From: RGIG5579 sp045531235
GTDB lineage: Bacteria; Bacillota; Clostridia; Oscillospirales; SIG627
Assembly (NCBI GenBank): GCA_045531235.1
Contig: JAZSDQ010000098.1
Location: 24,638-88,637, forward strand
Reading direction: 5' to 3'
DNA length: 64,000 nt
Shown: positions 8,887 through 17,769 of the stretch, one piece after another
Numbering within the stretch: the first letter of the stretch is position 1
How the letters are laid out: every line of letters starts with the position of its first letter
Made by a program: the position numbers and the translations under genes
The notes under the pieces: model-generated
What the model saw: only the letters and a program-made list of their open reading frames with translations
The model's database searches: none
What the model was told of the DNA's origin: nothing

Positions 8887-11701
8887 TTTTTTCTCCTTGG
8901 CTGATTTCTTTTTCTTCCGAATTCAATTCTTCTTCCGTTGAAACCGCAAGGGTTTCTTCTGCAGTTATTGCGCTTTCTTCTTTTTCCTCAGCACCCGTCA
9001 ATGCCATAGGCTCTTTTTCGGGGAACAAGCGGAAGCCTTTTTTCTCTGCCACGGCAAGGCAGACAAAAATAAGAACGGAAACAAGGGAGATCCATCTTCC
9101 CTTGGCATAGCCTGCAGGTGAATAGGAAAAGCTGAGGCTGTGCTCCCCTTCTTCCAGATACATACCGACGAAAGCGCCGGCAAAAGGAACAAGTTCCGCC
9201 TTTTCACCGTCTACCAGAACCGTCCAGTTCTTATCCAGCTCCATGGGAATGGAGGTGTAGAGATAACCGTCTTCCTTGGCAGTCACGGTTGCGGTAAGGG
9301 AAGTATCTTCAAAAGAAGTCAGCTTCATTTTGTTTTCTTTCAGAATGGCAAGACCTTTTTCCCACAAAGCGGTATCAATGACACAAACGTGGAAGGTTGC
9401 CGTTCCCGAAAATTCACTCAGCCCTTCGTCGTCAATGACGGTGCGGAGAATAAAGCTCTCTCCCGAGGAAAAATAGCCTGCCGAAAAGAAATTGGGATAT
9501 TCTTCAATGCAGTGCCAGGCATTGTTGACCTGAACGTAATTTGCCATGGGGACATCTGCATAAATATAGACATTTCCCGAAGACGGCACGGTGTAGGAAA
9601 GGCGAAGGACGCGCTCTGCCTCTTTTCCTTCCTCCACCGTATCACTGACAAATTCAAACAGACCGTTCTCTTTTCTGTCTGCCTGAATTCCCAGCTGATC
9701 CCCTGCAGAAGGATCGATTCTTTGGAAAAGATCCCCTTCCAACCCCGTCAAAGCGGAGAACATGGCGTTCTGCTTTTCATAGGGCATCATCGTATCATCA
9801 AAAGCAAATTCCCCTGCCCCCTCGTCTGCCATAAAGCCAAGGCCGAGAAATTCCGTGTTTTCATACAAGGTAACGTTACTTCCGTTGGGGAAAGACTGCA
9901 CCAATTTCAGTCCTTGATCCGTCAAAGTTCCGTTTTTGCTGATAAGATATTTAATACCCAAAAGGGTATTCATCAGAGGCGTTCCGTGAACATAAACGAA
10001 GCGGTTGCTGCCATCATCGGCAGGCATACCCACTTTTTCCATAAATCGGGATACGTTTCGATTGGCGGAAGATGCAAATTGGGAAATTCCGTTATAATTG
10101 TAAAAACAGGAATCGTTAAGGCTTCGCCACTCCGTCACTTCCGTACGGTAAAAGAGCTCTCCGTCCTTCTCCAATTCTGCCGCATGATCCACCACAGACT
10201 GCACGGCTTCACCGGTTTCTCCGTCAAAATAATATTCGTAGCTTGTCGTACCTACTTCGTGGATACCAAGATACGCCGCCGCAGTCAATTCTACGGTAAG
10301 AACGGCGCAAAGAATGGCGGAAAACGTCCTTTTGTTCAAAATTTTCACTGAGAACAGCACACAAATGATGGTCATTAAGGCAAAAACAGCCACCGTCGCC
10401 AAAATACTCCAATCGGGATAGTAGCCGTAGGCGGAAAAGGTGATCAGACCGGAGAACAAGATCATTCCGATTCCATCCACCAGATCAAAGCCCAAAAGTC
10501 CCTTTTTGTAATAGCGATACGCCATAACCACCACTACGAAAGCAAAAAGAAAGGCAAAGCGGTAGGGGATCATATTGGTAAAGTGCATACCGTGCCAAAC
10601 ATAGTTTGCAACACTGAAATTCATAGAGAAAAGAAGGATCGCCAGGAGGAAGAACGCCACCATTTTTTCGCGGAAGGGAATCTTCTTTGCCCACAGAAAA
10701 GCAAAGGCAAAAAGGGAGATCACCGCCGCGGTGGAAAGATTAGGCAGACCGTCCATCACTGCGGGAATATGGAAGGAGGTAAGAGGCGTAAAGAGATCTC
10801 TTACGGATTCGTAAAATGAAACATATACCCCGACCTCTCCCGTGGTGGAGGCAGTATTCATAAGCCCGAAAAATGCAGGGAGCAAAAGAACCACCGTCAT
10901 TCCCGCGCCGAGAATGGAGGTGAGAAGCAAACGAAATCCTTTTTTGAAAAAGCCGGAAAGACTCACCTTGTCAATGACACAAAGTGCAAAAAACAAAAGA
11001 ATGATGAAAAGGCAGCTCATATAGCCAATATAGTAATTGGAAAAAAGGCTGAGTGCCAGAACAAAAACGTAAAGAGCCGTCTTTCCTTCTCGGAACAGCT
11101 TTAAAAAGCTAAGGCACAACAGAGGAAGCAAAGCGACCGTATCCAGCCACATCATATTCCAGAAATAGCCGAGAATATATCCGCTGAGGGCGTAACCCAA
11201 GGAGAAGAAAACACCGCCCCAACCTGTATTTTTAAACGCTTTCCGTAAAAACAGGTACATAAAAAAGCCTGCAAGGGCAATACGGATCACCACAAAGAGA
11301 GTGAACAAAAAGCGGAATTCTCTGACGGGCACCAAAAGAAGCAATAGATTCAAGGGACTGGAGCCGTAGTAAGAAAGCATGGAAAGAAAATTGGTTCCCA
11401 TACCCATGGACCAATCGTAAAGAAGGCTGGTGCCCTCATGGAAATGATCCCACAGCTTCAGAACAAAGGGGTAATACTGATGCCAGCCATCATAGTTTAT
11501 GATCTGTCCGTCGCCAAAAGGATACACTCCCTCCACAGCAAGGAACAGAGAGAAAATAAAAAAGGGCAACAAAAACGATGCGAGAAGGGGTAGTTTTCCC
11601 GATCTCGTCTTTTCCACAAAATCAAAGAAAGAATTTCCTTTTTTGATTTCTTCTTTTTTCGTTTCTTCCTCCCGAGAGAGAGGGATCATTTTTTCTTCCA
11701 T
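8852..11701 (-). CDS. YfhO-family polytopic membrane protein
   Basis: This 949-residue protein has a cytoplasmic N-terminus, then about a dozen membrane segments (residues roughly 35-480), a large outside domain (about 490-850) and a last membrane helix before an acidic Glu-rich tail. The sequence near the first loop (YPFGDGQIINYDGWHQYYPF) is characteristic of the YfhO family. In Bacillus, YfhO is linked to glycosylation of lipoteichoic acid as a GT-C type transferase; a wall-glycan sugar transfer role is inferred here. It follows the LCP gene after a terminator and precedes the ttcA-like gene. Confidence 0.85.
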   Translation of the reverse strand: MEEKMIPLSREEETKKEEIKKGNSFFDFVEKTRSGKLPLLASFLLPFFIFSLFLAVEGVYPFGDGQIINYDGWHQYYPFVLKLWDHFHEGTSLLYDWSMGMGTNFLSMLSYYGSSPLNLLLLLVPVREFRFLFTLFVVIRIALAGFFMYLFLRKAFKNTGWGGVFFSLGYALSGYILGYFWNMMWLDTVALLPLLCLSFLKLFREGKTALYVFVLALSLFSNYYIGYMSCLFIILLFFALCVIDKVSLSGFFKKGFRLLLTSILGAGMTVVLLLPAFFGLMNTASTTGEVGVYVSFYESVRDLFTPLTSFHIPAVMDGLPNLSTAAVISLFAFAFLWAKKIPFREKMVAFFLLAILLFSMNFSVANYVWHGMHFTNMIPYRFAFLFAFVVVVMAYRYYKKGLLGFDLVDGIGMILFSGLITFSAYGYYPDWSILATVAVFALMTIICVLFSVKILNKRTFSAILCAVLTVELTAAAYLGIHEVGTTSYEYYFDGETGEAVQSVVDHAAELEKDGELFYRTEVTEWRSLNDSCFYNYNGISQFASSANRNVSRFMEKVGMPADDGSNRFVYVHGTPLMNTLLGIKYLISKNGTLTDQGLKLVQSFPNGSNVTLYENTEFLGLGFMADEGAGEFAFDDTMMPYEKQNAMFSALTGLEGDLFQRIDPSAGDQLGIQADRKENGLFEFVSDTVEEGKEAERVLRLSYTVPSSGNVYIYADVPMANYVQVNNAWHCIEEYPNFFSAGYFSSGESFILRTVIDDEGLSEFSGTATFHVCVIDTALWEKGLAILKENKMKLTSFEDTSLTATVTAKEDGYLYTSIPMELDKNWTVLVDGEKAELVPFAGAFVGMYLEEGEHSLSFSYSPAGYAKGRWISLVSVLIFVCLAVAEKKGFRLFPEKEPMALTGAEEKEESAITAEETLAVSTEEELNSEEKEISQGEKSDHTETDEHHP

Positions 11702-11717
11702 AAAATTCTCCGTTTTA

Positions 11718-11748
11718 AAACAAAAAGGAGGTCTTCGCCTCCTTTTTA
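11718..11748 (-). terminator. Terminator between LCP gene and YfhO gene
   Basis: AAAAGGAGG / CCTCCTTTT hairpin with a GCGAAGA-type loop and T-run directly after the LCP stop codon. It ends the ten-gene surface operon; YfhO has only 17 nt left before its ATG, so some read-through is likely. Confidence 0.75.
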
Positions 11749-11749
11749 T

Positions 11750-12682
11750 TTACGAATAGATCTTAAAGAGTTCCTTTGCCTTTGAAGCGCTGATGGCATA
11801 AAAGCCGGCAGAAGTCGTAGAGCCGGGAATACGGGTGTAGGTCTGCTCATAGCTATCAAAGCTGAAAATAACCTCACCTAGGGTATTCATATCCAATTCT
11901 TCAAAATCCGTTTCCACATTGTACATCACATTATACATAATGGCTTTTGCACGGGAAAGATTCTCCGGCCGAAGGAAGGTGCTGCAGAACGCACGGACAA
12001 AATTAAGCTGCGTATCTTCTCTGGCAGTATCACCGTTGGCGTATCCGCGGTAAGAAACAAGTTGAACTGCCTGATCGCCGGTGAGAAGCTGACTTCCCTT
12101 TTGAAGATTGATCTTCAGATTCTGGGTGGGATCAAAATAATACATATCTTCCGGCACGGTATACTGAATACCGCCTAGGAAATCGATGAGATTAGAAAGG
12201 GCATACATCGGCATGGAAACGTAGTAATCTGCCGTAATACCTGTTTCCTGAGCAACAAACTCCCGATAAAAATTGGCGCTGCGGGTAGAGTAAAGGGAGC
12301 CCAATTCGTATTTTTTATCCGCCTCGGGAACCACCGTGTTGGAGGGGATCAAAGAAACCGTCGCCTTTTTTTCGGTAGCATTGATACCTACGAGAAAAAT
12401 GGCATCGGCATTTTTTTCATTATGATCTACACCGAGAAAAAGAAACGTGGCGGTAATATCTTCCTCGGAGGTCTGAACATTGTCACTTCCTGCAGGAAGG
12501 GATTCCTGAGTTTCGGGGGTTAAACCTTCTTCTGTCTTCGTTTCTTCCTCCTGGGCGCCGATCTTATGTACCACATCGCCCATCAAGCCTTCTGCTGCGC
12601 GGATCAAAAACACGGCAACTACGGTAAATACTGCAATTGCTACCGCCAAGGTGAGAAGATAATCTCTCAGCGAACGTTTCAT
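11750..12682 (-). CDS. LytR-CpsA-Psr (LCP) family protein with altered catalytic motif
   Basis: This 310-residue protein has one N-terminal membrane helix (about 8-28), an acidic linker (40-75), then an LCP domain outside the cell. LCP enzymes transfer wall polymers from undecaprenyl carriers to peptidoglycan. The fold markers are visible: FLFLGVD at 80-86, DAIFLV at 93-98, LIDFLGGIQYTV at 165-176, and LLTGDQAVQLVSYR at 199-212. The usual SIPRD block is SLIPSN here (110-115), so the conserved Arg and Asp are lost, while Arg212, Arg221 and Arg230 of the C-terminal block remain. It may bind polymer or have weakened activity. Last gene of the surface operon, 86 nt after the methylase gene. Confidence 0.8.
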   Translation of the reverse strand: MKRSLRDYLLTLAVAIAVFTVVAVFLIRAAEGLMGDVVHKIGAQEEETKTEEGLTPETQESLPAGSDNVQTSEEDITATFLFLGVDHNEKNADAIFLVGINATEKKATVSLIPSNTVVPEADKKYELGSLYSTRSANFYREFVAQETGITADYYVSMPMYALSNLIDFLGGIQYTVPEDMYYFDPTQNLKINLQKGSQLLTGDQAVQLVSYRGYANGDTAREDTQLNFVRAFCSTFLRPENLSRAKAIMYNVMYNVETDFEELDMNTLGEVIFSFDSYEQTYTRIPGSTTSAGFYAISASKAKELFKIYS

Positions 12683-12768
12683 TTAGCGCCTCCTTTTCCT
12701 CATTCTCCCTTGATTATACAGGATTTCAAAGAGCATTGCAAGATTTTTTTATTCATTACAGTGTTCTT

Positions 12769-13584
12769 TCACTGCCTTTTACAATAAATTAAGATTCCAA
12801 TATCCATTTCAGTATCAAGACTCTGAAGCTGCGAAAGTTTTTTTATATCCCGAGGGGAGGTTTTGTGAGCGTAAGGAGTCATGCCGAAAAGATTGAAAAT
12901 ATCTTCCCCGGAAGAAAGATGTATCTCTTTTTTTACGCGGACCTCCTCGGAAAGATGAAAGCCCTCGCCGATAACAGCCGCAGAAAGGTTTTTCGTAGGA
13001 TTTTCATACACTTTTTCCTTTAAAGAAAAAAGATGATCCTCCAGCGGAACCGCGCGCACCAAATAGCCACCGGGCTTCAATATACGTAAAAATTCATTTT
13101 CCGAATAAGGAGCAAACAGAGAAAACAAAAGATCTGCGCTTTCTTCCGCCACGGGAATATGAAAGGTGCTTGCCACAAAAAAGTTTCCTTTGTCACGAAG
13201 CCTTTTTGCGCAAAGGCGAACGGCATCCTTGGAAATATCGAATGCAAAGCCATGGGGATTTTTCCCGCTTTCATAAAGCCGACGGAGAACGCCTTCGGTG
13301 TAATACCCTTCTCCGCAGCCGGCATCAAGAAAAGTACCGTTTGTCGGAAAGAGCTTCATCGCTGTCTCCTCAAGCTTTGAACGCAAGGGTTCATAATAGC
13401 CTTTCTCCAAAAACGCTCTGCGGGCCAAAAGCATATTTTTATCATCGCCGTGGCCGCGAGCAGAAGAATCCATAAGAAGATTAAGGTATCCTTCCTTGGA
13501 AACATCAAAGCTATGCCCTTTTTCACAACGTGCTGTTTTTCCGTCAAGACAAAGAGGCAGTGAGCAAACGGGACAAATCAGCAT
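12769..13584 (-). CDS. RlmA-like 23S rRNA guanine methyltransferase
   Basis: This 271-residue SAM-dependent methylase starts with a zinc site (Cys4, Cys7, Cys20, His24), as in RlmA(I)/RlmA(II), which methylate N1 of G745 or G748 in 23S rRNA. The SAM motif FLDAGCGEGYY follows at about 100. A closing region with LLFSLFAPYSENEFLRILKP gives the expected FAP motif. RlmA(II) activity confers tylosin tolerance in some species; which base is modified here cannot be told. It overlaps the carbonic-anhydrase-like gene by 7 nt. Confidence 0.85.
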   Translation of the reverse strand: MLICPVCSLPLCLDGKTARCEKGHSFDVSKEGYLNLLMDSSARGHGDDKNMLLARRAFLEKGYYEPLRSKLEETAMKLFPTNGTFLDAGCGEGYYTEGVLRRLYESGKNPHGFAFDISKDAVRLCAKRLRDKGNFFVASTFHIPVAEESADLLFSLFAPYSENEFLRILKPGGYLVRAVPLEDHLFSLKEKVYENPTKNLSAAVIGEGFHLSEEVRVKKEIHLSSGEDIFNLFGMTPYAHKTSPRDIKKLSQLQSLDTEMDIGILIYCKRQ

Positions 13585-14087
13585 TCTTCCTGATACTCCG
13601 CGGCGAGAGAAGTGTACATCTCAGCATTTTTCTTGATTTTTTCTACGGTCTTCTCATCAAGGGTGCGAATCACCTTTGCAGGAACGCCTACCACAAGGGA
13701 ATAGTCGGGAATTTCCATTCCCTCTTTTACGAGCGCTCCCGCGCCAATAAGGCAGCCCTTACCGATGACGGCTCCGTTTAAAATACAGGATCCCATGCCG
13801 ATCATCGTCCCATCCCCTACGGTGCACCCGTGAACAATGGCATTGTGACCGACGGTAATATCTTTTCCCAAGCAAACGGGAAAGCCTTCGGCAGCGTGAA
13901 CCGTTACATTGTCCTGAATATTGGTGTTTTCTCCGATTTCGATCGTATTCTCGTCACCGCGGATCACGGCGCCATACCACACGTTGACCTTCGGAGAAAG
14001 CTTTACTCTGCCAATGACCGCGCAAGTTTCCGCAAGAAACACGGATTTATCGATCTCAGGCATCACATTTTGATGGGGTCTGATCAT
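13578..14087 (-). CDS. Gamma-class carbonic anhydrase-like left-handed beta-helix protein
   Basis: The start is taken at 14087, where GAGGAAAAC precedes the ATG, giving 169 residues; an upstream in-frame ATG would extend further into the preceding gene. The protein is a hexapeptide-repeat beta-helix of the YrdA/PaaY/CaiE type. It has VHAAEG and VGHNAIVHGC, which supply the three zinc-binding histidines of the gamma-carbonic anhydrase fold. Family members may hydrate CO2 or act on acyl or ferripyochelin-type ligands; the substrate is not evident. It overlaps the preceding membrane-protein gene by 32 nt. Confidence 0.85.
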   Translation of the reverse strand: MIRPHQNVMPEIDKSVFLAETCAVIGRVKLSPKVNVWYGAVIRGDENTIEIGENTNIQDNVTVHAAEGFPVCLGKDITVGHNAIVHGCTVGDGTMIGMGSCILNGAVIGKGCLIGAGALVKEGMEIPDYSLVVGVPAKVIRTLDEKTVEKIKKNAEMYTSLAAEYQEEC

Positions 14088-14970
14088 TGTTTTCCTCTTT
14101 TGATTTCTTCTCTTTTTTATAAATAATAATTGCCAGAATGCCAAAAATCACACCCAGCACAAAATAAGCGATACCAAAATTTAACATTTTTTGTATTACG
14201 GTATTACCAAGGGTTACGATCAAATCTTTCAAATATACAGGTTCCACGCCAAGTCTTGAGAGATAGTTTCCCATTTTTAGCCACAGAGCCGGTGCAAAAA
14301 GCAAAATCCCTGCGGATACAAAACCAAGATATCCAAAAACAAAGACTTTTTTCTTTTGGATCAGAACAAGCAGCACAAAGGCAAAGACAAAAAAGATGCC
14401 TGCAGCAACAGCAACGGGAGAAATAATTTTTTTCACCATGCGCAAAGGAGAGGCGAGCATAGAAAAAATTCCGCTCATATTCATCGCGGAAGAGAATTCA
14501 TCCACGTAATACTTCGCCAAGACGGGAAAATCCTCTTTCATTTCCGTCCACTCTTCTTCGCTGATCTCCAGTTCTCCTGATTCACGAAGAGACATAGCAT
14601 ACGCTTCCACCTTTTTGCAGAAAGCTTCTGTTATCTTCTCGCGATCAAAAGAAGCCGTATCATCAGAAAACATTTTGGAAATGGGTGAGATCGCAAGATC
14701 AAAGGGAAGTTCCTCTTCCAAAAAAGCGCTGCAAACCGACGCAGGCACCCCTGAAGTCTCACTAAGAAACGTATACTTCTTCAAAAGATTTTCCCTCATT
14801 TTTTCTGCATAAGCGCTTTGCTGCGCCAGCTGCAACCAGCTATCGGCAGATGAAACTGTCTGAAGAAGGGGCAACAGTCCAAAAAGCACGAAAGAAAGAG
14901 CAAGAACCAAAGACAAGAAAGAGGAGATCACAACTCGGATCGTTTTTTTTGCAATAGATTCCGTTTTCAT
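14056..14970 (-). CDS. Membrane protein of unknown function
   Basis: A 304-residue protein begun at 14970, where GGAGGAACAAA precedes the ATG. Residues 10-40 form one membrane helix, followed by an exported helical domain rich in Glu and Lys (40-180). Three further membrane helices come near 195-220, 225-245 and 275-295, and the tail is short, charged and cytoplasmic. I do not recognise a family. The gene lies 13 nt after a sortase gene in the surface operon, so a role at the membrane near the sortase is a reasonable inference only. Confidence 0.75.
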   Translation of the reverse strand: MKTESIAKKTIRVVISSFLSLVLALSFVLFGLLPLLQTVSSADSWLQLAQQSAYAEKMRENLLKKYTFLSETSGVPASVCSAFLEEELPFDLAISPISKMFSDDTASFDREKITEAFCKKVEAYAMSLRESGELEISEEEWTEMKEDFPVLAKYYVDEFSSAMNMSGIFSMLASPLRMVKKIISPVAVAAGIFFVFAFVLLVLIQKKKVFVFGYLGFVSAGILLFAPALWLKMGNYLSRLGVEPVYLKDLIVTLGNTVIQKMLNFGIAYFVLGVIFGILAIIIYKKEKKSKEENNDQTPSKCDA

Positions 14971-14983
14971 TTTGTTCCTCCTT

Positions 14984-15652
14984 TCAGTGCAAGATCTCAG
15001 GACCGGAGATCTTGTCTGCATATACGAAGAATCGATATCTCGTCAGTCGGAGGGTGGTAAAGGGGTAACAGGTGTAGAGGATCAATTCTTCCTTTTCCTG
15101 CGAAAGATCAACGGCTGTAGGATCATCTTTATCTTTCACGACCGTTTCTCTGATTTTGTATTGATATACCCCGTAGTTGGTGGTGATCGTTACTACATCA
15201 CCCACTTTCACATGCTGCAAGGCGTTGAATTTTCCGTTATTATGTCCACAGATAAGGATCGGTTTTCCGTATCCGGGAATCTTGGTGCCGTAATTCTGGC
15301 CAACACCACCGCGGGAAAGAGCTTCATCGGAATCATCAAAATATACATCCGTTTCCAAAGAGCAGGATTCAATGGTAAGACGCGCATAAAGCGCACCGCG
15401 AGTGGGAAAGCGGATATCGTTTCCATCGATCACTTCTTTGGAATCGTCTCCCTCGTAGCCTTCAAAAATATTGTCAAATTCTTGCTCTTGGCTTTGCTGT
15501 TCTTCGTGTGACAGAAAAAGATTCACAATGGAAAGGTAGGGAGAAATCGTCTTCCCGAAAGAAAGATAAAGAGCAAAAACTACCGTTATTGATAAAATCA
15601 GTGGCGCTATCAATATCGCCACTGATTTTAATACCATATACTGCTTTTTCAT
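14984..15652 (-). CDS. Sortase, class D-like
   Basis: This 222-residue transpeptidase has an N-terminal membrane anchor (about 8-32) and an exported sortase domain. The catalytic residues are all present: His137 in ILICGHNNG, Cys195 in LILYTCYPF and Arg205 in LTRYRF. The TCYPF...TRYRF spacing fits class C/D enzymes; lack of an obvious lid and the short length favour class D. It lies 9 nt after the gene for a probable dedicated substrate. Its product would be covalent attachment of that protein to the wall. Confidence 0.9.
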   Translation of the reverse strand: MKKQYMVLKSVAILIAPLILSITVVFALYLSFGKTISPYLSIVNLFLSHEEQQSQEQEFDNIFEGYEGDDSKEVIDGNDIRFPTRGALYARLTIESCSLETDVYFDDSDEALSRGGVGQNYGTKIPGYGKPILICGHNNGKFNALQHVKVGDVVTITTNYGVYQYKIRETVVKDKDDPTAVDLSQEKEELILYTCYPFTTLRLTRYRFFVYADKISGPEILH

Positions 15653-15661
15653 TGTTCAAAC

Positions 15662-16222
15662 TCAAAAAAGCTGCGCTTTTTTAGAAACAAACGCGCAAGC
15701 GCAAAGGAGGGTCATTACAGCAGATGCAGCTACAAAAATACCCGTTGCATCAAGACCTGTCGGTTTGATAACCGTCTTATTGGGAGTAGCAACAACAACA
15801 GTCTGCCCCTTCTGATCCTTCACGGTAACGGTACCCTTCGTATCTGCCACTGCAGTACAATCAACAACGCCCGCAGCTTCGTCAATACGGTCCAAAACTT
15901 CATTACGGGTTTCCGAAGACCACTCTTTGACAGAAGCACCGGCCTCTTCTTTCTCTACTGCTGCAACCGCTTTTTCCACTTCACTCTTGATCATATTGAT
16001 CTGCTCGTCGGTCAAAGGGATCGCAAGAGAAGCAATATAGTTTTCTCCCTGAGCAAGAGCGCCTGCAACGTCTTTGGTACCGTCATCCAAAATCGCGAGG
16101 GCCTCTTTCAGGTAAACGAACAAATCTTTTTCCGCATCCGTCAAATTTCTTGCGCTGACACTCATGGGAATCAAAGAAACAACCAAAAGTGCAACAAGAA
16201 AAAACGCCATTACTTTTTTCAT
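15662..16222 (-). CDS. Probable sortase-anchored surface protein with atypical sorting signal
   Basis: This 186-residue protein has a signal peptide (MKKVMAFFLV... cleaved after about residue 24, SVSA) and a helical Glu/Ala/Lys-rich domain (25-120). A short beta-like part with TVTVKDQKGQTVVV follows. The C-terminus has sorting-signal architecture: TVIKPTG (150-156) then LDATG (157-161), a hydrophobic stretch (162-179) and KK. Neither motif is a canonical LPXTG. The adjacent sortase gene, 9 nt downstream, is the likely partner. Function unknown. Confidence 0.8.
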   Translation of the reverse strand: MKKVMAFFLVALLVVSLIPMSVSARNLTDAEKDLFVYLKEALAILDDGTKDVAGALAQGENYIASLAIPLTDEQINMIKSEVEKAVAAVEKEEAGASVKEWSSETRNEVLDRIDEAAGVVDCTAVADTKGTVTVKDQKGQTVVVATPNKTVIKPTGLDATGIFVAASAVMTLLCACAFVSKKAQLF

Positions 16223-16245
16223 AATACATGACCTCCAAAAAAATG

Positions 16246-16995
16246 CTAAATCGTCTGGCCGAAAGCAGCTTCTTCTTCCACTTGAGAATGGACTTTCCGC
16301 GGAAAGAGCAGCTTTTTACCGTTTTCATTGACAAAAGGAAGAAGACTTGCTTCCTTCTTTTGTATCTTATTCAAAATAATTCGTCTTTTTTCTAAGGAAA
16401 AACATTCCTCATGAATATCTTCTCCCAGAAAATCAATGTAGCCCTTACGATACAAGGATATCAGCCTTCTCCTTGAAAAACAAGAAGAAAATGACGAAAA
16501 ATTTGCTTGGAACATACAACCGTTTGTTTTCAACTTGTTAAGAAGCTTCTCATCTGACACAAGGAAGGGGTATCTGTCAATATGGGCAATTACGGGAGTA
16601 ATTCCGTAGTCTGCGATCAAACGGCGAAGCCGAATTTCTGTTTCTTTGGAAAACATTTTTTCATATTTCGGCTCTACAAGCATATAATTCGTATCTTTGT
16701 AGCATAAGAGAGAAAGGTCTCTCGTGTTAAAGAGTGTAGAGGACAAATACACCTCGGCACCTAAGGAAAAAGAGAATTTCTTCGCCTCAGGCAAAGTCAA
16801 AAGCTTCTCAAACGCCGCGTTTCTTTTGTTCAAAAAGCGTTCCAAAGATTGACTGTACGGATAAAAATGAGGTGTTAGCGCTAAGTGAGTTACACCGTTT
16901 TCTGCCAAAGAAGACAGCAAGCGGCAGGAAGTCTTAAGATCGGGAGCGCCGTCATCCACAGCGGGCAAAAGGTGAGAATGGATGTCGACTGTCAT
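16246..16995 (-). CDS. CpsB/YwqE-type PHP tyrosine-protein phosphatase
   Basis: This 249-residue metal-dependent phosphatase of the PHP family dephosphorylates BY-type tyrosine kinases. Visible metal-site motifs are DIHSHLLPAVDDGA at 4-17, LTPHFYP near 40, GAEVY near 78 and IAHIDRYP near 138. GEDIHEE stands where most relatives have SDAH. It lies 6 nt after the kinase gene, so kinase and phosphatase are made together. Expected role: resetting phosphorylation of the Tyr-rich kinase tail and so controlling surface polysaccharide output. Confidence 0.9.
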   Translation of the reverse strand: MTVDIHSHLLPAVDDGAPDLKTSCRLLSSLAENGVTHLALTPHFYPYSQSLERFLNKRNAAFEKLLTLPEAKKFSFSLGAEVYLSSTLFNTRDLSLLCYKDTNYMLVEPKYEKMFSKETEIRLRRLIADYGITPVIAHIDRYPFLVSDEKLLNKLKTNGCMFQANFSSFSSCFSRRRLISLYRKGYIDFLGEDIHEECFSLEKRRIILNKIQKKEASLLPFVNENGKKLLFPRKVHSQVEEEAAFGQTI

Positions 16996-17001
16996 TCTTT
17001 A

Positions 17002-17766
17002 TTACTCCGCTTTGTTTTCGGTGCTGTTTGGCATCTTTTCAGGCTGTTCTGCAGCCTTGCCATAGCCATAACCGTATCTTCCGTATCTTCCGTACCTACC
17101 ATATCTTCCGTAACCGCGCTTCTTTTCCTGCACGCCGTTAGCAATCAGACCAAGAATCTTTCCGCCAACCAGATTTACCTGATCAATGGCTCTCTGAACA
17201 TCTTTCTTTGCCGTATACTTGGGACGGGCAACCAGAACGATTCCATCTGCGTGCTGAACCAAAGATAACGCATCAGACACAATATTCAAAGGTGGCGTAT
17301 CAATAATTACGAAATCATATTTTGACTTCATCTCCGCCAAAAGCTTTGCCATTCCTTCGCTGGCAACCATTTCCGCAGGGTTGGGAGAGATCGTACCTGC
17401 ACAAATCACATCCAGATTGGGGCAGGCTTCCTTGTGAACAACTTCATCAAGAGTATTAAAGCCACTGAGGAAATTCGTCACGCCGGGAACGTTAGGCTTT
17501 TTTAAAAGCTTGTAAATATGAGGATTGCGAAGGTCTAAGTCGATAAGAAGCACTTTTTGGTTGTTTCTGGCAACGGAGAATGCCACGTTGGCCGCAGTAG
17601 TCGTTTTTCCTTCGCCGGAAATTGAGCTGGAGATCACAATGATCTTACAACCTTTTTTCGCAACAGAAAACATTAAATTGGTACGAATGGTTCGATAAGC
17701 TTCTCTTACACCAAACCATACGCCGTCGCTCTGAGTTTTATAAGGACGTCTTTCAACACTTGCCAT
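17002..17766 (-). CDS. BY-kinase (CpsD/CapB-type tyrosine kinase) with Tyr-rich tail
   Basis: This 254-residue cytoplasmic kinase has Walker A SGEGKTTTAANVAF near 50-65, Walker A' VLLIDLDLRNP near 84-94 and the Walker B FVIIDTPP near 155. The tail at about 218-235 is a run of GRY units (four GRYG repeats then YGYG), the autophosphorylation cluster of this family but unusually regular. The adjacent Wzz-like protein should be its membrane activator and the PHP protein its phosphatase. The usual glycosyltransferase and flippase genes are absent from the neighbourhood. Confidence 0.93.
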   Translation of the reverse strand: MASVERRPYKTQSDGVWFGVREAYRTIRTNLMFSVAKKGCKIIVISSSISGEGKTTTAANVAFSVARNNQKVLLIDLDLRNPHIYKLLKKPNVPGVTNFLSGFNTLDEVVHKEACPNLDVICAGTISPNPAEMVASEGMAKLLAEMKSKYDFVIIDTPPLNIVSDALSLVQHADGIVLVARPKYTAKKDVQRAIDQVNLVGGKILGLIANGVQEKKRGYGRYGRYGRYGRYGYGYGKAAEQPEKMPNSTENKAE

Positions 17767-17769
17767 GAA

